A stretch of DNA of 27,873 bases from Candidatus Electronema nielsenii (lineage in GTDB: Bacteria > Desulfobacterota > Desulfobulbia > Desulfobulbales > Desulfobulbaceae), in assembly GCA_026122915.1 (NCBI GenBank), contig JAGIXO010000010.1, positions 1 through 27,873 on the forward strand. The letters run 5' to 3'. Below, one piece after another: positions 1 through 9,813 of the stretch. A model generated the notes under the pieces. That model did not search any database and was not told the origin of the DNA. It saw only the letters and a program-made list of their open reading frames with translations. The position numbers were made by a program, and so were the translations under genes. Position 1 is the first letter of the stretch. Each line of letters opens with the position of its first letter.

Positions 1-399
1 GGACGCTGCCGGTCTTCCTGTCGCGCCGCCTGCCTTGCAAGCACTTCGCCGCATGAGGTGAAGCTGGCGGCAGCCGCCCTTGACAGTCTCTTCATCAGCG
101 GAATGCCGAAGAAACTTATCGGTGACAAAGCGTATGACAGCGATGATCTCGATGAAAATATTCTGAAAAAGTATGGCGTTGAGATAATCGCCCCGCAGAG
201 ACGCGGCAGGAAAAAGCCAAAAACTCAGGACGGACGGAAACTGAGGCGGTATAAACGCCGCTGGAAGGTTGAACGGCTTTTTGCCTGGCTGCAAAACTTC
301 AGGCGGCTGGTTGTCAGATATGAGCGTCATGCTGATAATTTCGCAGCTTTTCTGCTGCTTGCCTGCTCAGTTATTCTGCTTCGATTTATTTTGAGATAG
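1..399 (+). pseudogene. IS5-family transposase, 3' part, frameshifted
   Basis: This is the C-terminal part of a DDE transposase of the IS5 type; its beginning lies outside the window. The frame ending at 399 is open from base 1 and contains IGDKAYDSD (second catalytic Asp region), a basic stretch RRGRKK, and WKVERLFAWLQNFRRL with the catalytic Glu, the usual end of these enzymes. Bases 2-25 in the next frame read DAAGLPVA, which resembles the family's conserved segment just before SPHEVKL, whereas SPHEVKL itself is in the frame ending at 399. The reading frame therefore shifts somewhere around 25-48. Family members can use programmed frameshifting, but not usually here, so decay or a sequence error is more likely. 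The terminal inverted repeat could not be identified because only one end of the element is present. Confidence 0.8.
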
Positions 400-692
400 G
401 TTCTGAACTGGTCACGCGCCTGTTCATCGTCCGATATAATCTTCGTCGAAAGTCATCACTTGCAAGTTAACCACCACCGTTTTTAGAAAACATCGTGCTG
501 TGTTTTGTCCGTCCTGCTGCGCGGCCTTGGCCTGCGCACCGCCAAGAGTACCCCAAAATAAGCGGCCCTGCACGGGTTAAGGTTGACAGCCGGGCAAAAT
601 TCTATCATAGTTTTGTTGAGGAGTAAAGCTGTCCGGCATCACGCTGGGCAATGATCATACTTGTAAATCTGTAGGTTAGGGAGACTGGCAAT
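400..692. other. intergenic region between IS remnant and ppsA
   Basis: No coding region is visible here. It contains a GC-rich imperfect palindrome at 519-537 (GCGCGGCC, a TT loop, then GGCC-T-GCGC), with no T-tract after it, so a terminator role is doubtful. The ppsA promoter candidate lies at 583-611, and the ppsA ribosome binding site AGGGAG lies at 678-683. Confidence 0.6.
583..611 (+). promoter_or_regulatory. candidate sigma-70 promoter of ppsA
   Basis: A perfect -35 box TTGACA at 583-588 is followed after 17 bases by CATAGT at 606-611 (four of six matches to TATAAT). An alternative TATCAT at 603-608 gives a 14-base spacer, which is too short. Transcription would start around 618 and leave a leader of about 75 bases before the ATG at 693. 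This rests on sequence match only. Confidence 0.4.
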
Positions 693-3128
<2,436 letters not shown>

Positions 3129-3145
3129 TTTCTATCTCCACTATC

Positions 3146-3190
3146 ATAATGAAAGAGCGGGAAAAGCTGAACAGCCTGCTCTTTCATTAT
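3146..3190. terminator. perfect 13-bp inverted repeat after ppsA
   Basis: ATAATGAAAGAGC (3146-3158) and its exact reverse complement (3178-3190) enclose a 19-base loop, 17 bases after the ppsA stop. It can act as a terminator-type hairpin, although the bases after it (AATTTGTT) form only a poor T-tract. It sits exactly at the boundary between ppsA and the AT-rich island, so it could instead mark an element end. Confidence 0.5.
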
Positions 3191-3222
3191 AATTTGTTAC
3201 CAAATAAAATTGAGGAGTTAGC

Positions 3223-5085
3223 ATGGACCCTAATGCCATATTAGAAGTATTGATTAAAAGTGCCTTACAAGAAATGGTCAAGAGATGCATGAGTATATCT
3301 TTGCTTAACAAAGAATTATTTAAAGATCGTTTTGCAAATGAAATTTTAAAAAATTATCTGCAATCCAAGGGTAACAGTGTAAGTGTATTGAAAACTCTTA
3401 TGCATACAACCCCTGTAGATTTCGATACAATTTACCAGCCGGTAGAATTGGAATATTACCCAAATAAACTGCCTAAAAAATATGAGGAAACTAAAGATCT
3501 CTTTGATAAATCTAATTATATTACGATTATTGGCCCTGCTGGGAGTGGAAAGACGACATTGACAAAACATATTTTTCTTCAATGTATAAAAGAGAAATAT
3601 AAAACGCCAATTATTATTACATTTAGAAGTTTGGAAAGAAGAAGTGGCGAGCAGAAAAAGATAACTCTTAAAGAGTCGATTATAAAGACCATATCAGCTT
3701 CAGAGTCAGATGTAGATTTTATAGATAAATGCTTAAAGAGAGGTGAATTTTTGATTATTTTCGACGGATTTGATGAAAAATCAGATAATCAATTTGAAGG
3801 TCATCAAGAAGATATTTTTGATTGCTTATTTGAATATCCAAAAAACAATTATATAATAACGTCTCGACCATATTCTGGTGCAGAATTGCTTCCTCAGTTT
3901 CATAACCTGCAAATAAAGCCGTTAACACGACAGGGGCAATTACAGTTTATACAAAAACAGCTTTCAGCAAACAATAGCAACGAGAAGGAAATTGCAGCTA
4001 TAATAAATTCGATTGATACCCAGTCACCAAAAGTCATATCAGACCTCCTAAAGAATCCATTGCTTCTTCTTTTATATATAATAACATTCAAATATACCAA
4101 TACAATACCAAGGCATACTTATGAATTCTACCAAAGAGTATTTGATACATTATTTTTAATACATGATGCCATTTCAAAGAGAAATTACAAGAGAAAATTG
4201 CGTTCGTCTCAATTGTCAAATAAAGAATTCGCTGAAATAATATTTAAATATTCATATATATCTTATATGGAATCAGTAAAGGAATTTGATGTTAGATATT
4301 TCCACGAAAGAATAAAAAAAATACAGCATACTCTAACAGAGCAAGATATAGATAATTTTTTATATGATTTGCTCGTTAATGTTCCTGTCTTATCAGAAGA
4401 TAATGACAAATATTATTTTTCTCATATTTCAATTCAAGAATATTGCTGCTCTAGATTTATCTCCGAACTTCCTAATGATAGCAGTAAACAAAATGCATAT
4501 AAGGTAGTAAGTAAAAATATATCAAAAAGGCTATCTTATCAAATAGATAATTTTTCTAAATTATGCAGCGAGATGGATCCGGTTAATTACAATAAATATT
4601 TTTACATGCCATCGCTTACAATGATAAGAAATGATATTTTTAAAAAAATGAATAATATAAATATAGACAAGATCGGACATAACCAAGAGAACGAGCAGGA
4701 TATCGCTTACCAGTTTTTGCTTAATCTAATTAGCAAATTAAACATCAGTGAAAAATCTGAATCGAGTTACATTTTAATAAATCCTAATTATTCAAGTCTT
4801 CATTATTTTTTAAATAGAGACTTTCATTCGTATTCATCGATCATAGATAAGATTTATAGATATTTAAGAAGTAAATTTGTCGTGACTCGTTACTTTACTC
4901 AAAGGGTATGCTGTGATGATATAGATTTCGCCGCTAATCTAATAGTAAAAAATAGTCCAGACATTGTCAGATCGATAAATAATTTATTGCAAGAAATATC
5001 AGTTAAAGTTTATGTGATAAATAAAGATATAGAAGATTCCATAAAATCAAATGACGATATAATTGGATTACCGTTATCATCGTAA
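3223..5085 (+). CDS. NACHT-domain NTPase (bacterial NLR-like, probable antiphage protein)
   Basis: This 620-residue protein is a STAND-type NTPase of the NACHT class. It has Walker A GPAGSGKT at 104-111, Walker B LIIFDGFDE at 177-185 with the acidic DGFDE ending typical of NACHT, a sensor-like IITSRP at 211-216, and the winged-helix signature FSHISIQEY at 399-407. The N-terminal ~95 residues and the C-terminal ~200 residues (after about 420) match no domain I recognise. Bacterial NACHT proteins of this size are known antiphage sensors (bNACHT group), but its effector is not evident. Codon use is strikingly AT-rich compared with ppsA, which suggests recent transfer. The ATG follows GAGGAG at about 3211-3217. 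It lies in cassette 1 between intact ppsA and the first ppsA fragment, 27 bases ahead of the MNT gene. Confidence 0.85.
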   Translation: MDPNAILEVLIKSALQEMVKRCMSISLLNKELFKDRFANEILKNYLQSKGNSVSVLKTLMHTTPVDFDTIYQPVELEYYPNKLPKKYEETKDLFDKSNYITIIGPAGSGKTTLTKHIFLQCIKEKYKTPIIITFRSLERRSGEQKKITLKESIIKTISASESDVDFIDKCLKRGEFLIIFDGFDEKSDNQFEGHQEDIFDCLFEYPKNNYIITSRPYSGAELLPQFHNLQIKPLTRQGQLQFIQKQLSANNSNEKEIAAIINSIDTQSPKVISDLLKNPLLLLLYIITFKYTNTIPRHTYEFYQRVFDTLFLIHDAISKRNYKRKLRSSQLSNKEFAEIIFKYSYISYMESVKEFDVRYFHERIKKIQHTLTEQDIDNFLYDLLVNVPVLSEDNDKYYFSHISIQEYCCSRFISELPNDSSKQNAYKVVSKNISKRLSYQIDNFSKLCSEMDPVNYNKYFYMPSLTMIRNDIFKKMNNINIDKIGHNQENEQDIAYQFLLNLISKLNISEKSESSYILINPNYSSLHYFLNRDFHSYSSIIDKIYRYLRSKFVVTRYFTQRVCCDDIDFAANLIVKNSPDIVRSINNLLQEISVKVYVINKDIEDSIKSNDDIIGLPLSS

Positions 5086-5112
5086 CTGGAATCCGCCAAA
5101 GAAGAAAACGCC

Positions 5113-5406
5113 ATGACTTCGCTTGATGCCGTCAAACGCTGCCTGACTGACCAGAAATCCCTGCTGAAAAACAAATACAAAATCAGCAAGGTCGGAATAT
5201 TCGGCTCCTATGTCCGAGGAGAGCAGCGCAACGAAAGCGATGTGGATGTCCTGATTGACTACGACGAAGCACCAAGCCTTATCGCGCTGATCGAAATTGA
5301 GAATATGTTGAGCGACCTGCTTGGCATGAAGGTTGATCTTGTCACCAGCAAAGGCTTGAAACAGCAGCTCCGGCAGCATATCCTTAATGAGGTCGTCTAT
5401 CTGTGA
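5113..5406 (+). CDS. mntA: MNT-type nucleotidyltransferase antitoxin (MntA-like)
   Basis: A 97-residue minimal nucleotidyltransferase. It shows the family signature GS-x10-D-x-D as GSYVRGEQRNESDVD near residues 31-45, followed by the hydrophobic strand VLIDY and a MKVDLVT strand. In MntA/HepT systems this enzyme AMPylates the HEPN RNase HepT on a tyrosine next to the catalytic motif and so neutralises it. The stop TGA overlaps the GTG start of the downstream HEPN gene by four bases (GTGA), the usual translational coupling of these pairs. Base composition is closer to the core genome than to the AT-rich NACHT gene upstream, so the pair may have arrived separately. Confidence 0.9.
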   Translation: MTSLDAVKRCLTDQKSLLKNKYKISKVGIFGSYVRGEQRNESDVDVLIDYDEAPSLIALIEIENMLSDLLGMKVDLVTSKGLKQQLRQHILNEVVYL

Positions 5407-5748
5407 GCGTGCGGCGTGCTTCTCTCTTTCTTGCCGATATACTTGAAGCGATCAATGCGGTTGAACGCTTTACTGCGGGAATGAATTTCGAGCAGTTCCA
5501 TCATGACGAAAAGACCATCCGCGCTGTTGAGCGGGAGCTTGAAATCATCGGCGAGGCATCCAGAACACATTGTCAAAGCGCATCTATCTGTTCCTTGGCG
5601 GGCAATCGCTGGCATGAGAGACCGCCTGATTCATCATTACTGGGACACGGAAGCAGAAATTCTCTGGAGTACCATTGAAGAATCGCTGCCAGAGTTGAAG
5701 GTGGAAATAACAGCGATCATAGGGAAAGAGAACGGAGACAGGCTGTAG
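5403..5748 (+). pseudogene. hepT: HepT-like HEPN toxin, frameshifted
   Basis: Two overlapping frames together give a complete HEPN (DUF86/HepT) protein. The first half (from GTG at 5403) reads through ILEAINAVERF and TIRAVERELEIIGEASR. The second half, one base further on, reads HIVKAHLSVPWRAIAGMRDRLIHHYW and ends at 5748. It carries the RNase motif R-x4-H as RDRLIH, followed by the HHY tyrosine region. Removing one A from the pair at 5564-5565 joins the halves seamlessly (SR-HIV). As read, the toxin would lose its catalytic half while the antitoxin remains intact. This is either genuine inactivation or a one-base sequence error. The RxxxxH motif itself is undamaged. Confidence 0.85.
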
Positions 5749-6526
5749 GCCATCCCGGAGAAGCAGGAAATCGTCCGCCAGATTGATGCCAAGACCGGTG
5801 CTTATACCGATAAGCGGCAGTTCTTCATTGTGGCTTCTATCCCAAGGACGTGATTGTCCGCCTCTCTGATTTCAAGAGCAACGAGTATGCCAACCTCGTC
5901 GGCGGTCATCTCTATGAGCCGAACGAAGAGAACCCGATGATCGGCTGGCGAGGCGCGTCCCGCTACTATGATCCGAAGTACCGTCCGGCCTTTGAGCTGG
6001 AGTGCAAGGTCTGCTCAAGGCCCGCAATGACATGGGCCTGACCAACATCAAGCTGATGGTGCCTTTCTGCCGCACACCAGAGGAAGGCAAGAAGGTCATT
6101 CAGGTGATGCGTGAGTGCGGCTTGGTGCAGGGCGAGAACGGCCTTGAGCTGTACGTGATGTGCGAGATTCCGAGCAACGTCATCTGTGCTGATGCCTTCG
6201 CGGACATCTTTGACGGCTTCTCCATCGGCTCGAATGACCTGACTCAGCTAACGTATGGCCTTGACCGCGATTCCGGCATTCTTACCGGCATTGCTGACGA
6301 GCGTCATGAGGCAGTGAAGGAGATGATTCGCATGGTGATCAAGACTGCCAAGCGGCGCGGACGCAAGATCGGCATCTGCGGCCAAGGGCCGTCCGATTTC
6401 CCGGACTTCGCCACCTTCTTGGTCGAGCTGGGGATTGATTCTATGTCCCTGATCCCGGACACCGCCATCAAGACCAGGATGGCAGTGCATGAGAAGGAGA
6501 AGGAGCTGGGCATCGCGCCGAAGTAA
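5749..6526 (+). pseudogene. second, partial copy of the ppsA 3' region
   Basis: Bases from about 5754 to 6510 are a diverged direct repeat of ppsA 2330-3121, covering most of the C-terminal PEP/pyruvate domain and the catalytic-Cys motif. The copy has a net 34-base internal deletion near 5829 and a one-base deletion near 6005 (GAGTGCAAGG against GAGTGCCAAGG), so it cannot encode a continuous domain. Two pieces remain open, one roughly from 5850 to 6041 and one from 6002 to 6526. The first 15 bases (GGCCATCCCGGAGAA) also match ppsA 2185-2199, which suggests that about 145 bases were lost between two CCCGGAGAA microhomologies. The copy ends in GIAPK-stop and a strong terminator, and so looks like the original ppsA end. 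Confidence 0.9.
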
Positions 6527-6548
6527 GGGGCGGCAGTAGCGAAGGATG

Positions 6549-6585
6549 AGAAAGGGCGGGCTGTGTCCCGCCTTTTCTTCTATTT
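6549..6585 (+). terminator. Rho-independent terminator after the ppsA fragment
   Basis: AGAAAGGGCGGG (6549-6560), a CTGTGT loop, and CCCGCCTTTTCT (6567-6578) form a 12-bp stem with one G-T pair, followed by TCTATTT. It is a better terminator than the hairpin behind intact ppsA and is probably the ancestral ppsA terminator. Confidence 0.75.
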
Positions 6586-6628
6586 GGATATAAGGAAAGG
6601 ATGTCATGCAATCAGTGAGCAAAGCAAG

Positions 6629-8014
6629 ATGAAAATAACAATTAAAAATCTTGGCGCATTGAAACAGGCGGAGTTCACGCTTGGTGAGATGACTATTCTA
6701 TGTGGCGGCAATAATACAGGTAAGACTTATGCCACCTATGCGCTCTATGGTTTTCTATCTACTTGGCGTGAAGGATTATCTGTTGATGTTGCATCAAAGA
6801 ATGTAAGCGAACTGATGGCTGAAGGTGTAACGCATATAGATATCAACAATTATATTGAAAATTCTGAGCGAATATTATTTGACGGATGTGCAATGTACTC
6901 AAGTTTCTTGCCGACTGTTTTTGCTGCCCAGAAGGATAAGTTTAAAGACAGCTACTTTGATGTTGCCGTTGCCACAGAGCATATAAAACCTTTTGGAAGA
7001 TATGAGCGGCACATGAAGGCGGCAAGCAAGGAACTGTTCTTTATTACAAAAGAAGAGACCAGCTCCGATGTGGTTGTCACTTTGCTTGTAGAGAAAGGTA
7101 GGGTTAGACTGCCGCAAGATGTGATCAAAAAAGTTATTGGCGATGCTCTGAAAGAAATTATTTTTGGGCAGGTATTTCCAAATCCGTTCATTGCCAGTGC
7201 CGAGAGGACAGGCGCAGCTATTTTTCGCAAGGAATTGAATTTTGCCCGCAATCGTCTCCTTGAAGAGATGGCGAAAACAGATCAATCGGTTGATCCGGTT
7301 GATCTTCTGTTTAAGACATATCAAGATTATGCGCTGCCGGTGAAAGATAACGTTGATTTCACCCGCCAACTTGAAACGTTGGCCAAGAAAAATAGTTATA
7401 TCGCTGAACAGCACCCAGATGTGCTGGATAATTTTTCTGATATCATCGGCGGCGAATACCGTGTCACGAAAAACGATGAGCTATATTACATCCCGAAAGG
7501 TAAGAAAGTCAGATTGACAATGGATGAAAGCTCAAGTGCGGTGCGTTCCTTGCTGGATATTGGTTTCTATTTAAAGCATATGGCGCAGCCTGGCGACCTA
7601 CTGATGGTGGATGAGCCGGAACTTAATTTGCACCCGGAAAATCAGCGGCGAGTGGCAAGGCTATTTGCAAGATTAGTCAACCTTGGCATTAAAGTATTCA
7701 TCACTACACATAGTGACTATATTGTCAAAGAACTGAACACGCTGATCATGCTCAATCATGACAAACAACATCTGAAAAATATTGCTGAACGGGAAGGATA
7801 TTGCCGGGATGAACTTATATCTTCAGATCAGGTCAAGGTGTATATCGCTGAAAAATCAATGGTAAAATTAGACGGAGGGCAGCGCAGAAGCTATTGTCAA
7901 ACATTAGTGTCTGCCGACATAGACCCTGAGCTTGGCATTCAAGCACGCAGTTTCGATGCAACTATCGATTCTATCAATAGAATTCAGGAAGAGATCGTCT
8001 GGGGAGAGGAATGA
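6629..8014 (+). CDS. AAA15/OLD-like ABC-type ATPase, probable defence protein
   Basis: A 461-residue SMC/ABC-type ATPase. The start MKITIKNLGAL is typical of AAA15/OLD-type ATPases. Walker A is GGNNTGKT at 26-33, the ABC-signature-like stretch is MDESSSAVRSLLDIGFYLKH about two thirds along, Walker B is LLMVDEPELNLHPENQ, and the H-loop is TTHSDYIVKE. There is no C-terminal TOPRIM domain as in OLD nucleases, so any nuclease must come from a partner. I chose the ATG at 6629 because the protein family begins at this motif; a GTG at 6563 lies inside the upstream terminator. The next gene follows after three bases with GGAGAGGA as its ribosome binding site. Such ATPase + nuclease pairs (Gabija, Septu, PARIS and relatives) are antiphage systems; the exact subtype is not one I can name. 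Confidence 0.85.
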   Translation: MKITIKNLGALKQAEFTLGEMTILCGGNNTGKTYATYALYGFLSTWREGLSVDVASKNVSELMAEGVTHIDINNYIENSERILFDGCAMYSSFLPTVFAAQKDKFKDSYFDVAVATEHIKPFGRYERHMKAASKELFFITKEETSSDVVVTLLVEKGRVRLPQDVIKKVIGDALKEIIFGQVFPNPFIASAERTGAAIFRKELNFARNRLLEEMAKTDQSVDPVDLLFKTYQDYALPVKDNVDFTRQLETLAKKNSYIAEQHPDVLDNFSDIIGGEYRVTKNDELYYIPKGKKVRLTMDESSSAVRSLLDIGFYLKHMAQPGDLLMVDEPELNLHPENQRRVARLFARLVNLGIKVFITTHSDYIVKELNTLIMLNHDKQHLKNIAEREGYCRDELISSDQVKVYIAEKSMVKLDGGQRRSYCQTLVSADIDPELGIQARSFDATIDSINRIQEEIVWGEE

Positions 8015-8017
8015 AGC

Positions 8018-8575
8018 ATGACAGATATTAAACTCCTTGAGCAGATGATAAAAGATGAAGCAAAGGTAGCACTTGAGAATAAAAACGGAAAGCAATATGT
8101 TGTATTGAATGAGCCTCAATGCCCAAGCGGCTCTGTCACTATAGCAGGGATGCCAGATAACGCCATTGTCATTAAAGCTGATTCATTCAAGGCTCCCGAC
8201 TCAATCTTCAAAGGCGAAAAAGGTGAATGTAAACGCGCAGATTTTGTCATAGTAGCTGACTCTGGGCAGAAGAAGGTCATTCTTTGCATTGAAATGAAGT
8301 ACAGAAAAGGCAAGCCACCTGAAATTGTTCAGCAGTTAAGAGGGACTCGCTGCCTGCTTTCTTATTGTCAGGAAATAGGCAAGGCTTTTTGGGACAAGCA
8401 AGATTTCCTCAAAGGGTATGTTTATCGTTTCATCAGCATAGGCAATCTCAGCATAGCAAAACGAAAAACCCGCATAGAGCGTCAGCCAGCAATACATGAC
8501 CGGCCAGAACTGATGATGAAAATCGATTGGCCAAATAGCCGTATCGAATTTCACCAGTTAGCTGGAAAAAGCTAA
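8018..8575 (+). CDS. PD-(D/E)XK-like nuclease partner of the ATPase
   Basis: A 185-residue protein that I do not recognise by name. Its central part carries a plausible PD-(D/E)XK core: Asp75 in KRADFVIV, a strand turning into CIEMKYRKG with Glu92 and Lys94 (E-x-K), and Gln105/106 in IVQQLRGT at the start of the following helix. The spacing fits restriction-endonuclease-like folds. The N-terminal half (residues 1-70) contains a beta-rich segment without a known motif. It begins three bases after the ATPase stop and ends three bases before the next gene, so the four genes are probably one transcript. I infer that it is the effector activated by the ATPase. It could alternatively be a non-catalytic scaffold. 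Confidence 0.6.
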   Translation: MTDIKLLEQMIKDEAKVALENKNGKQYVVLNEPQCPSGSVTIAGMPDNAIVIKADSFKAPDSIFKGEKGECKRADFVIVADSGQKKVILCIEMKYRKGKPPEIVQQLRGTRCLLSYCQEIGKAFWDKQDFLKGYVYRFISIGNLSIAKRKTRIERQPAIHDRPELMMKIDWPNSRIEFHQLAGKS

Positions 8576-8578
8576 GAT

Positions 8579-8932
8579 ATGGAAGCAAACCTTGCAAAAT
8601 CAATCACTATCAACAGCAGCTACGCTGAACTGCTGCCTTCTTTCAACGATGACCTCCAATCAGCAGTTGATGCCGCGCTGCAACGCTACCTGATTGATGA
8701 AATTGCCGCCAAAATTGCTGGCCTGAAGAAGAAAGAAAAGCTGTTTCGGCTGAAATACGGCTGCGATTACAAAACCTTTTCCCAGCGCACAGCGGATGAG
8801 GAGGAGTACATCAATCAGATTGAAAGCAGTATCAGCAAACTCTGGGAGTCTGACTTAGCTGATTGGGAATTCTGCGAGAAAGGGATAAATGATTGGACGA
8901 GAAAATTGCAGAGTATTTTGCTGCTGTCATAA
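8579..8932 (+). CDS. putative antitoxin (TumA-like partner), coiled-coil
   Basis: A 117-residue, charged, mostly helical protein. The middle segment LQRYLIDEIAAKIAGLKKKE followed by FRLKYGCDYKTFSQR, and the acidic tail with WESDLADWEFCEKGINDW, resemble the small partner proteins commonly encoded just before DUF6516/TumE-type toxins (helix, KYG-x-FExF, then a W/D/E-rich end). Its start is three bases after the nuclease-like gene, and its end overlaps the next gene by 40 bases, which supports translational coupling. The functional assignment rests on this arrangement and on recalled family resemblance, not on a catalytic motif. Confidence 0.55.
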   Translation: MEANLAKSITINSSYAELLPSFNDDLQSAVDAALQRYLIDEIAAKIAGLKKKEKLFRLKYGCDYKTFSQRTADEEEYINQIESSISKLWESDLADWEFCEKGINDWTRKLQSILLLS

Positions 8933-9294
8933 CAACAGCGGCAGGCATCTTTGAAAATTGTGCGCATGAGCAGGACTGCACGCCAGAACGGGCAATCTTG
9001 CAGCTTCATGGCGAATACGGTTCATGCAAGATTCTCATCACCGAGCTGTTCAGCGACAAACTACGCAAATACCGCTATTACGTCTTGCAAGGAAACCGAG
9101 TGGAGGCAGGCTTTGACAATGCTCCTGATCCACGGGCCATCCGCATGAAATACGGCAAGATCGGCAAAGAACATGCAGGCGAAAATATCCCGCATCTTCA
9201 TCTGGATGACAAGACCAGCATGGTGCTGACTGAAGAGATGATGTTCTCTGATTTTGTTGAGTGGTTGCAGGGAAATCGTTTGCAGACCGAATAA
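8893..9294 (+). CDS. DUF6516/TumE-like toxin
   Basis: A 133-residue protein with the pattern YRYYVLQGNRVEAGFDNAPDPRAI, then KYGKIGKEH, then IPHLHLDD and FSDFVEWLQ. The DNAPDP and PHLH blocks with the closing F-x-x-FVEWL are typical, as I recall, of the DUF6516 (TumE) toxin family. The only start in frame near the beginning is TTG at 8893, eight bases after AAGGG; the ATG at 8889 is out of frame. It overlaps the preceding putative antitoxin gene and closes the four-gene operon. Its biochemical target is not known to me. Confidence 0.6.
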   Translation: MDEKIAEYFAAVITTAAGIFENCAHEQDCTPERAILQLHGEYGSCKILITELFSDKLRKYRYYVLQGNRVEAGFDNAPDPRAIRMKYGKIGKEHAGENIPHLHLDDKTSMVLTEEMMFSDFVEWLQGNRLQTE

Positions 9295-9305
9295 GAGCGA
9301 AAGGA

Positions 9306-9361
9306 CGGGGGAAGTTAAACAAGCTTAGGATCATCAAAACAATTCCTCAACATTTCCCCCG
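9306..9361. terminator. long-loop inverted repeat between convergent genes
   Basis: CGGGGGAA (9306-9313) and TTCCCCCG (9354-9361) are perfect complements separated by 40 bases. They lie between the plus-strand TumE-like gene and the minus-strand GGTRAS gene. A bidirectional terminator is possible, but the loop is long and there is no T-tract. Confidence 0.25.
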
Positions 9362-9374
9362 CCTCTCATTCCCC

Positions 9375-9722
9375 TCAGTCCGTCTCCCCGCTCTTCTTCT
9401 TCCGCTTCTTCCTGTCGCTTGCCCGCGTGCCGCCGACCATCTCGTATTCAGAGGAGTCCGGGCCGCACACCGCCTTGACCGCAAGGCGCACTTGGACGAT
9501 GAAATCGCTCAAAGTCTCAGCCTGATCGCCCTTGGAATTGATTAAGCGCGTCCGATCCGCATTCACCGAGTCGATCTCGCTGACCACTGTTTCCAGCCCA
9601 GTGATCTTCGCTCCCATCGCTGCCGCCGAAATCCCGTCGGGCAGCGTCGCGCTGATCTTTTCCAGAGCCTTCTTGATTTCTCCCGCTTCCTGAAGCAGCT
9701 TGGGTATGCTTCCTCCGATCAT
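9375..9722 (-). CDS. small EYEMxGGTRAS-motif protein, copy 1
   Basis: A 115-residue protein of unknown function. Residues 8-85 look mainly helical (LLQEAGEIKKALEKI, LSDFIVQVRLAV). The C-terminal block DSSEYEMVGGTRAS at 89-102 is followed by a basic tail RKKRKKK. The same block, DSNEYEMAGGTRAS, closes a second small protein at 22045-22419, so the two form a family within this window. Start choice: AAGGAGG sits five bases before the ATG at 9722, and a GTG three bases earlier is also possible. The gene is preceded, on its own strand, by a 21-nt hairpin array (9814-10020). I do not recognise a function; the basic tail could suit nucleic-acid binding. Confidence 0.75.
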   Translation of the reverse strand: MIGGSIPKLLQEAGEIKKALEKISATLPDGISAAAMGAKITGLETVVSEIDSVNADRTRLINSKGDQAETLSDFIVQVRLAVKAVCGPDSSEYEMVGGTRASDRKKRKKKSGETD

Positions 9723-9773
9723 CACAGCCTCCTTGCGTTGATTGTTTAGGCTCTTTCGTCAAAAGGAACGGCC

Positions 9774-9787
9774 CGCTGCCCGCAGCG
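9774..9787. repeat. tight GC hairpin at the gene-proximal edge of array 1
   Basis: CGCTGC, two C bases, and GCAGCG form a perfect 6-bp inverted repeat. It lies between array 1 and the start of the GGTRAS gene. A second pairing, CGCAGC (9781-9786) with GCTGCG (9803-9808), is mutually exclusive with it, so two alternative folds are possible. Confidence 0.4.
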
Positions 9788-9813
9788 AGACGTAACTTCT
9801 TTGCTGCGCTGCC

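Noticed and set aside
519..537. GC-rich palindrome as terminator or IS end
   Set aside because: There is no T-tract, it is 120 bases from the transposase stop, and its partner end is not in the window.
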